A DNA stretch of 37,461 bases from a bacterium (GTDB lineage Bacteria; Cyanobacteriota; Vampirovibrionia; Obscuribacterales; Obscuribacteraceae). A program made the position numbers and the translations under genes. Shown here piece by piece: positions 1 to 8,255 of this stretch. The notes beneath the pieces are model-generated. The model saw only the letters and a program-made list of their open reading frames with translations. It searched no databases and had not been told where the DNA came from. Location of the stretch: NCBI GenBank assembly GCA_018062085.1, contig JAGOSY010000040.1:1-37461 (forward strand), read 5' to 3'. Every line of letters starts with the position of its first letter. Position 1 is the stretch's first letter.

Positions 1-503
1 TATCCAACCAAAGCATCGGTAGGCAGATGATCAAAGGCTCTGGCATGTTTGATTCGCTCAACGACTTCATCTCTCTGCTCATCAGTTAATATCTCAGTGC
101 GCTTGCCAGAAGCCAAAAGCAGAGCAGTCATACCCATAGTAGACTTCTGAAAGCTCGTGGTACTAATGGCCGAGGCACATTTAGTCAACTCGTCATGAGT
201 AGTATGGATAGTCTGCATTACCCACTTTTTCACATAATAGAGCGCCACACCGACATAGGCTAAAGTGACTAAAAAAGACACTACGGCAAAGGCACCTCCT
301 ATGCCGGTAAGGGGCACAGCAACGATGGCTCCTGAAACAATAAAGGAAAGTACTGCCATGGCAATGGCATTATTCTCACTGGAAAATCCAAGCTCGGGAT
401 GGCTGCCGAAAAATCGGTAGATATTATGGCTAACCATTGTCATGCCTAAGATGACAGGCATCAGCAAGACGATAAAAAGAAGGGCGTTAATGGGCATCAA
501 CAT
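1..503 (-). CDS. Partial membrane protein of unknown function (C-terminus beyond window)
   Basis: An open frame runs from ATG at 503 to the window edge without a stop, giving at least 167 residues. AGAGGAA lies just upstream of the ATG. I see three hydrophobic segments, at about residues 5-22, 46-66 and 68-90. They are followed by a polar, probably cytoplasmic tail with charged helical sequence near TDEQRDEVVERIKHARAF. It is the last visible member of a co-directional minus-strand group of small genes (1517 down to here). I do not recognise a family. The 3' end lies outside the window, so the full length is unknown. Confidence 0.7.
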   Translation of the reverse strand, partial: MLMPINALLFIVLLMPVILGMTMVSHNIYRFFGSHPELGFSSENNAIAMAVLSFIVSGAIVAVPLTGIGGAFAVVSFLVTLAYVGVALYYVKKWVMQTIHTTHDELTKCASAISTTSFQKSTMGMTALLLASGKRTEILTDEQRDEVVERIKHARAFDHLPTDALVG

Positions 504-616
504 ATGTGATTCCTCTTTGCCTTTTGGGCAATAATTGGCGAATGGAGAGGCTTCTTTGTAAGAACTGCCTCTGTTGAAATGATCGTGTCTTTTGTGATTG
601 GCTCAGGGACAGAGCC

Positions 617-961
617 TTAGCGCTTACCGGTACTTTTTGTGACGGTGACTAAATAGCGGATTGAAGATACTGAATTTGCTTGCTGTTCTTGTTGTGCCAA
701 GACGACACCGACCTTCATTCCTTGGTCAGGGCGCCCATGACTACCAGAGACAATCGCCGGGGTTGTCTCTGGCCCCAGCGGAGTTACTTGGATCATCGCC
801 GGAGAAATACCATGCTCATCAGCAATAGTTTGTCCCAGGGCAAGAACTTGAGTGTACTCAGCGGCTGGTGCTGAAACTGAGATGACGGCATATTGGCCAT
901 ACTTAGCCTCCAGACCAGTGCGGTGTGTCAAAACTGGTTGTGATTCAGATTGAACCGACAT
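617..961 (-). CDS. Small soluble protein, unknown function
   Basis: The protein is 114 residues. The ATG at 961 is preceded by TAGGAG at good spacing. It has no signal peptide or membrane segment. The sequence alternates short hydrophobic strands (YAVISVSAPA, MKVGVVLAQ, IRYLVTVTK) with loops, which suggests a small alpha/beta fold. It lies 22 bases downstream of the 984-1220 gene in the same direction, so the two are probably co-transcribed. No family recognised. Confidence 0.7.
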   Translation of the reverse strand: MSVQSESQPVLTHRTGLEAKYGQYAVISVSAPAAEYTQVLALGQTIADEHGISPAMIQVTPLGPETTPAIVSGSHGRPDQGMKVGVVLAQQEQQANSVSSIRYLVTVTKSTGKR

Positions 962-983
962 GAGTTGGTACTCCTAAACTTGA

Positions 984-1220
984 TTAAGTGATTGATTGCC
1001 AAAGTTCGTCGAGATAGGCTCTGACTAACTGAGCTTGCTCTTCTATTTCGGCAAAGAGAGGGGCGAAAGCTTGATCGACCGCGGCGTTAAAACCACTGGT
1101 CTGCATGTAGGCATGCACGTCAAAATCTGTATAGTCAAAACCTTCGGGCAGAGCTGCCGGAAAGTTCTGCCAGGCAGAGGAAGGGGCAGAAGCTTGAACA
1201 GTTTCAGTTGTTGCTGCCAT
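984..1220 (-). CDS. Small soluble protein, unknown function
   Basis: The protein is 78 residues, acidic and aromatic-containing, with a Ser/Ala-rich first 18 residues and a C-terminal amphipathic helix (about residues 46-75, rich in Ala, Glu and Gln). The ATG at 1220 has GGAG upstream. No membrane segment or known motif is visible. It sits in the middle of the minus-strand group, 24 bases after the 1245-1517 gene. It could be a small regulatory or structural partner of its neighbours, but nothing in the sequence tests that. Confidence 0.65.
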   Translation of the reverse strand: MAATTETVQASAPSSAWQNFPAALPEGFDYTDFDVHAYMQTSGFNAAVDQAFAPLFAEIEEQAQLVRAYLDELWQSIT

Positions 1221-1244
1221 TGGGGTTCTCCAAAAGGGGAAAAG

Positions 1245-1517
1245 TTAGGCCCTAGGTCGATTGAAATACCCTACGATGAGAGCAGTCAGTGCCCCCACAG
1301 CAACGTGCAAAGCGCTAACAGCAGCAATGGCCTCAAAACTTAAAGGAAAAGCTGTTGAACGCACGTAGAAGGCGATGAACGAAATAACCAGGGCAGGGAA
1401 AATTGTTAGCTTGCCGAACTTGGCACCTAACCAGATACCAACGAGAAAGGTGACGAAGAAAGACACCGTTGCCACTAAAGTCATAGTGGGGTCGGTGTAG
1501 TGCATGATGTTGTCCAT
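1245..1517 (-). CDS. Small integral membrane protein, unknown function
   Basis: The protein is 90 residues, with three hydrophobic segments at about 12-32, 38-55 and 60-85 and a short basic C-terminus (FNRPRA), implying a small polytopic membrane protein. Two possible starts exist, ATG at 1517 and ATG at 1505. The upstream GAG-containing site is weak and does not decide between them. It is the first gene of the minus-strand group, so the 646-base region upstream should hold its promoter. No family recognised. Confidence 0.65.
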   Translation of the reverse strand: MDNIMHYTDPTMTLVATVSFFVTFLVGIWLGAKFGKLTIFPALVISFIAFYVRSTAFPLSFEAIAAVSALHVAVGALTALIVGYFNRPRA

Positions 1518-2163
1518 TTGTATTTCTCAGAGTGAGATTGTTGTTTGTGTTAGTGAATTAGTGCTAACAGAAAAGTGCGAACAGAAGCATGCGACTTACC
1601 TACTGCCAAAGGCATTTGGGTGATTGCTTGCTAGATGTGCGCGGGACTTATGTAAGAAACCTTCTTGCTGGATAGCGGAGTTGAAAATTGGATGGAATAG
1701 ACTCACCAATACTGCAAGAACACCTACTCTCTTGGCAATGGCGCTATGGCCTTTATGAATTGCAATTACGGAAGAGCGCCTATCTTAGATTAAATTGACT
1801 CACTAGTTGTGGTACAAATCGGCCTAGATCTATAAGCACTGAGAGCCTCGAACAGAGTGGCCGATGAAGCGATAGGTGCACAACCTATCGCCAAACAAAA
1901 CGCTTTCTATCAACCCCAGCGAGACACTAACAGCTGAGCGACATAGGCTATAGCCGCCCTGCAAATATGTAATCAGATCTCCTTGCCAAGGGCTTATTAA
2001 CCAAGCCAATATCAAGATCACTATCACACTTCTTTTTTCTGGCAAAACAACCTTTCTTATCTACACACACTACTCCTCAGCATTTTTCGTCAGCGCAGAG
2101 CTAATCGATACGCTACGGCATCTGCAACTTTCAAACTTTTTCAACAAAACCCCAGGAGGTTTC
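1518..2163. promoter_or_regulatory. Divergent intergenic region, 646 bases
   Basis: This separates the minus-strand group ending at 1517 from the long plus-strand run starting at 2164. It should hold both promoters. I see no convincing gene. Visible structure includes an imperfect palindrome with GTTAG/CTAAC arms at 1549-1568, which also contains a TTAGTG direct repeat, and a perfect 9-base-arm hairpin at 1869-1891. A TTGACT at 1795-1800 has no good -10 partner at 17 bases, so I do not call a promoter there. AGGAGGT just before 2164 is the ribosome binding site of the next gene. Confidence 0.5.
1869..1891. repeat. Perfect 9-bp inverted repeat in divergent region
   Basis: The arms GCGATAGGT and ACCTATCGC are fully complementary and separated by GCACA. 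No T-run follows on either strand, so it is unlikely to be an intrinsic terminator. The position between two divergent transcription units suits an operator or a 5' leader hairpin. Confidence 0.5.
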
Positions 2164-2862
2164 ATGAACATCCACCGCATTGAATATTTAGACCACGGCA
2201 GTCTCACAGCCTTTGACGACGAAATAGACCCGGCCTTTGCCCTCTATGTCTTATGCCGTTGCTACTTAGCCTATGGCGGAAAAGTTACTAGTTGTAGCGA
2301 AACAAGCTTAACAGCAGAAGTGACTTTCCTACGCCAAGAACAAATGGTTTTGACAGCTGATTGCCAGAGCATGGCGTCTTTGTCTCGTGCTGCCCAAGCG
2401 ATAGAAAAAATCAAAAAACCTACGCCAAGAACAGACGACAGCCAAGACGGCCTCACCTTCGCCTTAACCGGTCTGGCTCAAGCACATAGCGGAGAAAATA
2501 CTGCCAAGATTGCACTATTGGCCGGCGCTAACATTGTCACCCCGGTTGAAGTAATAGCAATGACGTCCCTTGGCCTAGAGCTAGCACTAGCGGCTTTCAT
2601 GATTGATGCTCACAGCACAGATGAAGACCGACTCCCTCTACTTGGCACCATTGACTTAGTCAAAATAATCACTGACTTGCTCAGCTTAGAGCTACCAAAC
2701 GCTGCACAGCAAGGCCGCACCACAGTCATGGACGCAGTCAACTACGCCCTAAGAGTGCAGACACCAGTCTTGTCGTTTCTAACTGAATGGGCTGAAGGCA
2801 TGGCACGGGGTCTCACTCTCAACGACGTCATTAGACACCGACCTTTAGTGTCGATGAGCTGA
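2164..2862 (+). CDS. Conserved-looking soluble protein, unknown function
   Basis: The protein is 232 residues. The ATG is preceded by a near-perfect AGGAGGT. It is mostly soluble. The region around residues 109-150 is Ala/Leu-rich and mildly hydrophobic (GLELALAAFMIDA) but is broken by charges, so it is more likely a buried helix than a membrane span. It is the first gene of the plus-strand run and lies 32 bases before the thioesterase gene. I do not recognise the family and see no catalytic motif. Confidence 0.75.
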   Translation: MNIHRIEYLDHGSLTAFDDEIDPAFALYVLCRCYLAYGGKVTSCSETSLTAEVTFLRQEQMVLTADCQSMASLSRAAQAIEKIKKPTPRTDDSQDGLTFALTGLAQAHSGENTAKIALLAGANIVTPVEVIAMTSLGLELALAAFMIDAHSTDEDRLPLLGTIDLVKIITDLLSLELPNAAQQGRTTVMDAVNYALRVQTPVLSFLTEWAEGMARGLTLNDVIRHRPLVSMS

Positions 2863-2894
2863 TTTCTTTTAACCTGTAATACAGGAGATCTAAA

Positions 2895-3293
2895 ATGGAC
2901 TGCACACGCAAATGTCCGGCAATCCGCCTCGTCATGTTTCCCAAAGATACTAACCCTTGGGGCAGCATTTTCGGAGGCGTTATCCTCTCTAACATCGACA
3001 TTGCCGCTAGCGTTGCCACGCGTTCTATCACGCGGCACAGAGCTGTCACTGTCTGCATGAAAGAAGTAGTTTTCAAACAACCAGTAAAAGTTGGTGACAT
3101 TCTCACTTTCTGGACCGACGTCATCAAAGTCGGCCGCACCTCAGTTACCATCCGCGTCAAAGTAGAAGCTGAACGGCAAGGTGAGACCATTCCCGTAACA
3201 GAAGGCGAAGTAACTTTCGTTGCAGTCGACGATCAAGATCGCCCAATACCTCTCGACTCACCCATTGGCACTCAAGGAGAAGCAATCGTATGA
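2895..3293 (+). CDS. Acyl-CoA thioesterase, YciA/BACH-like hotdog fold
   Basis: This enzyme is expected to hydrolyse acyl-CoA to free acid and CoA in the cytoplasm. At 132 residues it has the usual length of single-hotdog YciA-type enzymes. The family signature is clear near the N-terminus: DTNPWGSIFGG at about 18-28, then the helix with Asp35 (SNID), the usual catalytic acidic position. The following strand pattern (VVFKQPVKVGDIL, TSVTIRVKVEAE, TEGEVTFVAVD) is typical of the hotdog sheet. AGGAG precedes the ATG. The stop overlaps the start of the next gene (ATGA-type), indicating translational coupling. The natural substrate chain length cannot be told. Confidence 0.88.
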   Translation: MDCTRKCPAIRLVMFPKDTNPWGSIFGGVILSNIDIAASVATRSITRHRAVTVCMKEVVFKQPVKVGDILTFWTDVIKVGRTSVTIRVKVEAERQGETIPVTEGEVTFVAVDDQDRPIPLDSPIGTQGEAIV

Positions 3294-4030
3294 TGACATT
3301 CACAGTCTCTGAATTACAGAAAATAACAGCTGAAGCTATCTCTTCAGCCCAACATCAATTGGCAGAAAAGAACGAACAAATCTTTCGCACTGCCATGCAA
3401 CAATTGAAAACTGATGTTACAGCTGGACGGCTGTTCAGTATGGCTATGAGCCTTAAAAACGGCGTTGACTACGAAAGCAAAATTAGCAAATCACTGCGCC
3501 CAGAACAGCTCACCGGTGTTGCTGCCTTAGTCTATGCAAAATGTCTAGTCTTCGCTCCCACTCTTGAATATTGGAGCCGCTATGAAGGTGACCAACGCGA
3601 CGGATACACCATCGATGGCTTTAACATCGTCTTACACTGGAGCAATGTCGATGACTTATTGGCCAAGCTCACCACACTCAACGATGACGCCACAGCCACT
3701 GCCATTCGCCAAAGCATTGAGGCTGCTCAGTCTGCAATAACTGACAAAGCGGCCTCTGTTTTGACACAGCTAAAAGATCGAGCCACAGCTCAAGCTCGTT
3801 CTGGCAAAAGCTGGGCAATTGTAATGTCGCTCAAAGCCGGTGTCGACTTTGAGGGGCCGAGTCGTGTGCCCGTATCACAAATCACACCAGCCTGGCTGGG
3901 ACCTGTGGCTAAAGCGGTTTGGGATGCTTGTGCAGACTTCAACCCGACTTTTGACTATTGGAGTCGGCAAGAAGGCGATCAGCGCGATTCATACACGGTT
4001 GAAGGCATCAACATCGTTGTTCACTGGTAG
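3290..4030 (+). CDS. Protein with two tandem copies of an unknown ~75-residue domain
   Basis: The protein is 246 residues and made of an internal duplication. Residues about 46-117 and 172-246 align along their whole length, both ending in the pattern YWSR.EGDQRD.YT..G.NIV.HW. The link between them is helical and Ala/Gln-rich. The conserved Trp, Arg, Glu, Asp and His residues could form a ligand or interaction site. There is no signal peptide and no membrane segment. The start overlaps the thioesterase stop by 4 bases, so the two proteins are probably made in step. I do not recognise the domain. Confidence 0.8.
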   Translation: MMTFTVSELQKITAEAISSAQHQLAEKNEQIFRTAMQQLKTDVTAGRLFSMAMSLKNGVDYESKISKSLRPEQLTGVAALVYAKCLVFAPTLEYWSRYEGDQRDGYTIDGFNIVLHWSNVDDLLAKLTTLNDDATATAIRQSIEAAQSAITDKAASVLTQLKDRATAQARSGKSWAIVMSLKAGVDFEGPSRVPVSQITPAWLGPVAKAVWDACADFNPTFDYWSRQEGDQRDSYTVEGINIVVHW

Positions 4031-4050
4031 CAGAAGCCGAGGAACTGGCA

Positions 4051-5139
4051 ATGCCAAATAAACAAACTATCTCAGCTCGCGTCTTTACCATAAGCCCTAA
4101 CGAAATTAATGAACTACAAATCAAGTCGGTGCAAGAAATTAGCGCACTGCGTGGCAGTGTGCCTGTTATCTGGGTTGATTTCGATTCTCCCCTAAACACG
4201 CAGGCGCTGGCAGAAATCGGAGAAATTTTCCAACTACATCCACTCTCACTCAAAGATGTGCTGAGTGCCCGCCAACGACCAAAAATCGAGCATTTTCCCG
4301 ACTACCAATTCATTGTCACCAAGATGGTTTATCTTGAAGAAAGGCTCAAGTCGGAACAATTGAGCATCTTCTTCGGCGAAAATTTCGTTCTCACCTTTCA
4401 AGAAAAAGCAGGCGGTGATTGCCTAGGGGCCCTGCGCGAGAGCCTGCGCCTGGGCGCGGCTTCAATGCGTGCGACCTCTTCTGACTACCTGGCCTACGCC
4501 CTGATTGACATGGTGGTGGATGGCTTCTTTCCGGTAATCAAAACCATTGGTGACAGACTGAATGATTTGGAGGACGAAATATTTCACAACTACAACCAGC
4601 AGCACGCCCACTACATTCACGCCATCAAACGAGATATCGCAGAACTAAGAAGGACCATCTGGCCAGTGCGTGATGCCTTGGCACTATTGCAACGTGAACA
4701 CATCAATCTGGTGCAAAATGAAACTCGGCACTATCTGCGTGATTGTTACGATCACGCTCTGCGTATTATGGAACTGGTAGAGAGTCATCAAGCCATGTGC
4801 TCAGATTTGATGGACTTGCTATTGAGCCGTGAAAACAGCCGCATGAACGAAATATTACGGGTGCTGACTATTATCTCCACCATTTTCATTCCACCAACTT
4901 TCGTTGCTGGAATTTATGGCATGAATTTTCACGGTGACAAGTCACCACTGAACATGCCCGAACTTGATTGGTATTGGGGTTACCCCTTTGCCCTGTCAAT
5001 AATGGGATTGATAATGGGCGGGCTTCTCTTCTGGATGTGGCGCAATGGTTGGTTAACCAAAGTGCCCTCCAAAAAACCGGTGAAAAACTCGGCTCTGAGT
5101 TGGTTGCCCAAAAGTGACCGTTCTCGCAAGTCGAAATAG
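4051..5139 (+). CDS. corA: CorA family Mg2+/divalent cation channel
   Basis: Pentameric inner-membrane channel for Mg2+ (sometimes Co2+ or Ni2+). The 362 residues fit the family: a long cytoplasmic N-terminal alpha/beta domain, the long charged stalk helix (about 170-270), and two C-terminal membrane helices. The signature YGMN is present, with GMN at 290-292 at the end of the first helix, and a second helix follows (FALSIMGLIMGGLLFWMW). The C-terminal tail is strongly basic (KKP, RSRKSK), as expected on the cytoplasmic side. GAGGAA precedes the ATG. It lies 20 bases after the duplicated-domain gene. Confidence 0.95.
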   Translation: MPNKQTISARVFTISPNEINELQIKSVQEISALRGSVPVIWVDFDSPLNTQALAEIGEIFQLHPLSLKDVLSARQRPKIEHFPDYQFIVTKMVYLEERLKSEQLSIFFGENFVLTFQEKAGGDCLGALRESLRLGAASMRATSSDYLAYALIDMVVDGFFPVIKTIGDRLNDLEDEIFHNYNQQHAHYIHAIKRDIAELRRTIWPVRDALALLQREHINLVQNETRHYLRDCYDHALRIMELVESHQAMCSDLMDLLLSRENSRMNEILRVLTIISTIFIPPTFVAGIYGMNFHGDKSPLNMPELDWYWGYPFALSIMGLIMGGLLFWMWRNGWLTKVPSKKPVKNSALSWLPKSDRSRKSK

Positions 5140-5207
5140 ACAAGCTAAGCATCGATAGAAATAGTTGAAAAAGCAATCAAAAACGAAACAAACTACCGGA
5201 AATCAAA

Positions 5208-5483
5208 ATGACCCAAACTTACTCACCAGCCTTGCCAAGGGCTCACAAAAGCGTTTTCAATTTCAAGAGTACAGAAACAACAAAACTAATGGTGTGCGAT
5301 GCCTTGCTACAGGCAGTTGCTACAACCGGTGTCACCATAATCGAGTACAGCATCTTGACCTTCAACAAAGTAGAAACGGTTCGCTTCGCAGCCAAAGGCA
5401 GCGTGGAGTCAATCAGGGACTTAAAAGCCCGAATTGAATCATTAGAGCAAAAGTTACTTGCTCACAGGCCCAGCGAATACTGA
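5208..5483 (+). CDS. Small protein with C-terminal coiled coil, unknown function
   Basis: The protein is 91 residues from ATG at 5208, preceded by CCGGAAA. An overlapping frame starts from TTG at 5165 but encodes a low-complexity Gln/Asn/Arg-rich product. I prefer this frame for its alternating hydrophobic pattern and regular C-terminal heptads (IRDLKARIESLEQKLL, about 67-83). No membrane segment is present. The protein may oligomerise through the coiled coil. It follows corA by 68 bases. No family recognised. Confidence 0.6.
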   Translation: MTQTYSPALPRAHKSVFNFKSTETTKLMVCDALLQAVATTGVTIIEYSILTFNKVETVRFAAKGSVESIRDLKARIESLEQKLLAHRPSEY

Positions 5484-5580
5484 ACTAACACGCAAGCGCC
5501 GGACGCTCTTGCTCACACTAACTCGCTCTGCTCGCTGACAGGAACAGTTCAAGCACAGAGCGGATATCACGCATAAAAAC
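5484..5580 (+). other. Intergenic segment with imperfect hairpin
   Basis: This 97-base gap contains an interrupted stem at 5492-5512 (GCAAG, one mismatch, GC, five-base loop, GC, mismatch, CTTGC). No T-run follows, so it is not a convincing terminator. It may stabilise or process the transcript between the coiled-coil gene and the membrane gene at 5581. Confidence 0.3.
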
Positions 5581-5913
5581 ATGAAATTGAAAACTGTAAA
5601 AAGCTCATTCATCCTGGCAGCAGTAGGAGCAACTGCAACTATAACTGCGGCCTTAAACTCACAGATTGACCTGGCACTAGCCGGAATTTTAGTCATAGTT
5701 TCTGGCATAGCTGTCAATCTGGCTTGGTGTGGCGAAACACACTTAGCCAAAGTCTTTGCTGCGGTAGCTTCGCTTTGGGTAATGGTTACAGCGCTAGTAG
5801 CCAGCAATATAGAGAACCGCGATCTAGCCTTCACCATAGCAATGGTCGGGGCCATGATCGCCGGTGCCATTGTCGCCAGCCAAGTGGAATACAAAACCGG
5901 CAGAGGCTTCTAA
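5581..5913 (+). CDS. Small integral membrane protein (about four helices)
   Basis: The protein is 110 residues and almost entirely hydrophobic, with segments at about 9-27, 30-50, 58-78 and 84-104 and a basic N-terminus (MKLKTVKSS). The Ala/Val/Ile-rich helices have no conserved charged pair that would mark a transporter. No obvious Shine-Dalgarno sits before the ATG. It lies upstream of another small membrane protein at 5966, so the two might form a heteromer. No family recognised. Confidence 0.65.
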   Translation: MKLKTVKSSFILAAVGATATITAALNSQIDLALAGILVIVSGIAVNLAWCGETHLAKVFAAVASLWVMVTALVASNIENRDLAFTIAMVGAMIAGAIVASQVEYKTGRGF

Positions 5914-5965
5914 TTCAAGCCGACTAACACTACAACCACTCACTTTCACAAATCCGGAGCCTCAA

Positions 5966-6298
5966 ATGTACATCGACTTTTCACAACTTCCTGCTTTCCT
6001 TGGCCTGATCGTTTTGGCCGTAGGAACATCAATGATTGGTAACTTCATTGGCCTATTTGCAAACGCAGCCCATAGCCACGTTACAGGCACAGATTCAGGC
6101 CAACAAGTTCTCCGACTGCTACTAATTGCCGCTGGTAGCATTACTTTCATGGTGCCCATTAAAATAGGCGTGGCCTTGGTTGTAACTACTATTGCTGTCC
6201 TGAGCTATGGTTCTGTTGCAGCCGCTGGCACCACTGTAGTTTTAATTACCGGTGCCATCGGCCTTGTATTCACGCTCTTTAACGGCAGTGCCAAATAA
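5966..6298 (+). CDS. Small integral membrane protein
   Basis: The protein is 110 residues from ATG at 5966, chosen because CCGGAG lies 6 bases upstream. The frame is open further back to 5864, but that extension overlaps the previous gene and is polar. Hydrophobic segments lie at about 8-32, 47-82 (probably two spans) and 85-106, Gly/Ala/Thr-rich, with a polar loop containing His and Asp near 36-44. A good terminator follows at 6321, so this closes the first part of the plus-strand run. No family recognised. Confidence 0.7.
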   Translation: MYIDFSQLPAFLGLIVLAVGTSMIGNFIGLFANAAHSHVTGTDSGQQVLRLLLIAAGSITFMVPIKIGVALVVTTIAVLSYGSVAAAGTTVVLITGAIGLVFTLFNGSAK

Positions 6299-6320
6299 TT
6301 GCAGTAAATAGCTTAGACAC

Positions 6321-6349
6321 AGGCAACTAACAAGTTGCCTCTCTTTTTT
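6321..6349 (+). terminator. Rho-independent terminator
   Basis: The perfect 8-bp stem AGGCAACT / AGTTGCCT has an AACA loop and is followed by CTC and a run of six T. It lies 22 bases after the 5966-6298 gene and ends 20 bases before the next ATG. Read-through or a promoter inside this short gap would be needed for the next gene. Confidence 0.85.
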
Positions 6350-6369
6350 ATAGTTATGCAAAGGATCTT

Positions 6370-7485
6370 ATGAGTACTAATACTCTATTACTTTATCTGC
6401 TCTTACTTGTTCTAGCCGTGGCAATTAACGGCCTTTTCGTCGCCTTTGAATTCGCCTTAGTGTCTATGCGACGCAGTCGAGTACAAGAGTTAATTGACAA
6501 TGGCGTAGGCTCTGCCAAAACAATCAGCCGCTTGCAACATGACATGGATGAAACCATATCTGGTGCGCAAGTTGGTATAACATTAGCCAGCCTAGTGTTA
6601 GGTTGGATTGGCGAGCCCGCCATACACGTGCTTCTAACCCGAGCAGCGTCGTTACTTCCACGCGAAATCGACTTTTCTTTCGTACCACCTTCTTTCTTCT
6701 CTGGGCTAGCTCTAGCACTCTCGTTCATTCTCTTGTCACTGCTTCATGTGGTGCTCGGAGAACAAGTGCCCAAGGGCATTGCACTGCGCTTTCCAGAACG
6801 GCTACTGCTTCTCTTCGCCAGGCCATTCTTGCTCTATCGTCAGATTACAATTCCACTAATCTGGATCTTCACGCGCTTGGCAAAACTTGTTTTGCGAGCT
6901 ATTGGGGTAAGCAAGACAGCCAACCATGAACCGGTTCACTCTGCTGATGAGCTGTCAATGATTATTGACGGCAGCCTAGAGGCCGGTGAGTTAGATCGCA
7001 CCATTACCGAAGTTTTACAGAAAGCTCTAGATCTGCAAGATCTGAGCGTCGGCGAACTAATGCGCCCGCTCGACAAAGTAGACATGGTGGAGCAGAACAC
7101 CTCCTTTAAAGCCGTGCTGGAGCTGGTCAACGACTCTAAACACAGCCGACTGCCTATCTATGCAGGCGAACGAACCAAAGTAGTTGGCCTACTTTCTACC
7201 AAAGACCTGTTTGACGTAATTGAAACCAAATTCAACAGTCTTCCCCTAGAAGCAAAGTTAGGAAGTTTAGCCCACGACTTTAAACTTGTGGATCACCAGC
7301 GCTCAATCTTAAGAGTAACTGCCGGAATGAGAGCCAGCAGTCTCCTGCATTGGTTCTTAATTCGTCGTATGCCCATGGCTCTAGTGATGGATGATCCAGA
7401 AACTAAAGTATCGGTGGGCATCATCACCTTAGAAGACTTGCTAGAGCGCTTAGTCGGCGAAATAAACGACGAATACGACAACTAA
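6370..7485 (+). CDS. CNNM-domain/CBS-pair membrane protein (CorB/TlyC-like), short form
   Basis: Members of this family are linked to Mg2+ efflux and cation homeostasis. The first ~200 residues form the CNNM (DUF21) membrane domain with hydrophobic spans near 5-28, 55-75, 100-125 and 150-175, and the family-like stretches GAQVGITLASLVLGWIGEP and VLGEQVPKG. Two CBS motifs follow, at about 230-290 (LMRP.DKVDMV ... VGLLSTKDLFDV) and 305-365 (SVGIITLEDLLERLVGEI). The protein stops at 371 residues right after CBS2, so the C-terminal CorC_HlyC domain of longer homologues is absent. AAGGATCT precedes the ATG. It sits with corA in the same run, which suits a role in divalent cation balance. Confidence 0.9.
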   Translation: MSTNTLLLYLLLLVLAVAINGLFVAFEFALVSMRRSRVQELIDNGVGSAKTISRLQHDMDETISGAQVGITLASLVLGWIGEPAIHVLLTRAASLLPREIDFSFVPPSFFSGLALALSFILLSLLHVVLGEQVPKGIALRFPERLLLLFARPFLLYRQITIPLIWIFTRLAKLVLRAIGVSKTANHEPVHSADELSMIIDGSLEAGELDRTITEVLQKALDLQDLSVGELMRPLDKVDMVEQNTSFKAVLELVNDSKHSRLPIYAGERTKVVGLLSTKDLFDVIETKFNSLPLEAKLGSLAHDFKLVDHQRSILRVTAGMRASSLLHWFLIRRMPMALVMDDPETKVSVGIITLEDLLERLVGEINDEYDN

Positions 7486-7511
7486 ACCCACAAACATACA
7501 GGAGGTACCAA

Positions 7512-8213
7512 ATGGTATCAAAAGAATTTGCGGGGCTTTTAGCTATGCTCCCAAAATCACACCCTTGGCACGGAGTATCACCACACCTTGTTGATACTCG
7601 CATGATCAAGGCATATATAGAAATGGTTCCAGCTGACAAAATGAAACTGGAACTAGACAAGGCCACAGGCCACTTACATGTAGATCGACCGCTGCTCTAT
7701 TCTTCAAGCTGTCCCACACTATATGGGTTTATTCCCCAAACTTACTGTGGTGAGCTCGTAGCAAAGCGGTGTAGCAAGCGCACCAGGCGTAGAGGTATCG
7801 TTGGTGACGGTGACCCACTAGACATCTGCGTTATCACCGATTCGGTTTTCAGTCATGGTGACTTATTCGTCACCGCTCGCCCAATTGGCGGCCTGCGTAT
7901 GATCGACAATAAACAAGCCGATGACAAAATCATAGCCGTGCTCAATCAAGACCTTACATTTGGCAAGATAGAAGATATTAGTCAATTGCCACCGGCTGTG
8001 ATAACTCGGCTCAAGCATTACTTCTTGAGCTACAAACAAAGCTTTACTAACGAAAGTAAGTCGAAAAAGCCAGTAGTAGCGATTCCAGAAATCTATGACG
8101 CCGCAGAAGCTTATGAAGTAATCAGGTTAAGCCTAGAAGACTACCAAAACCTCTACGGCACCCTTGGGCGACGCTTGGAGCGGCTGCAAGAAATACTGAC
8201 GGCACGTCCATAA
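7512..8213 (+). CDS. ppa: Inorganic pyrophosphatase, family I
   Basis: Hydrolyses pyrophosphate to phosphate with Mg2+, in the cytoplasm. The family I signature is present: GDGDPLDICV, with Asp99, Asp101 and Asp104 as metal ligands. Supporting motifs are KLELDKATG with Lys45, VDRP (Arg59), YGFIPQTYCGE and a C-terminal Y..FLSYK. A basic insertion (KRCSKRTRRRG, about 85-95) sits between YGFIPQT and GDGDP. The protein is 233 residues, longer than the ~175 of the E. coli enzyme and closer to the longer bacterial/eukaryotic subgroup. AGGAGG precedes the ATG at 7512. Mg2+ dependence fits its neighbours corA and the CNNM protein. Confidence 0.95.
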   Translation: MVSKEFAGLLAMLPKSHPWHGVSPHLVDTRMIKAYIEMVPADKMKLELDKATGHLHVDRPLLYSSSCPTLYGFIPQTYCGELVAKRCSKRTRRRGIVGDGDPLDICVITDSVFSHGDLFVTARPIGGLRMIDNKQADDKIIAVLNQDLTFGKIEDISQLPPAVITRLKHYFLSYKQSFTNESKSKKPVVAIPEIYDAAEAYEVIRLSLEDYQNLYGTLGRRLERLQEILTARP

Positions 8214-8255
8214 ACCGAAACCAGCAATCTTTCAATCTTTCAACTGGAGTTTCAA

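Noticed and set aside
1830..2045. Minus-strand 71-codon frame with a hydrophobic N-terminus
   Set aside because: It starts with TTG, has only a weak AAAGG site, overlaps the 1869-1891 hairpin and its C-terminal half is not protein-like. A real small membrane gene is possible but unsupported.
5165..5437. Overlapping plus-strand frame from TTG at 5165
   Set aside because: The product is low-complexity Gln/Asn/Arg-rich. The frame from ATG 5208 covers most of the same stretch and has a regular coiled coil.
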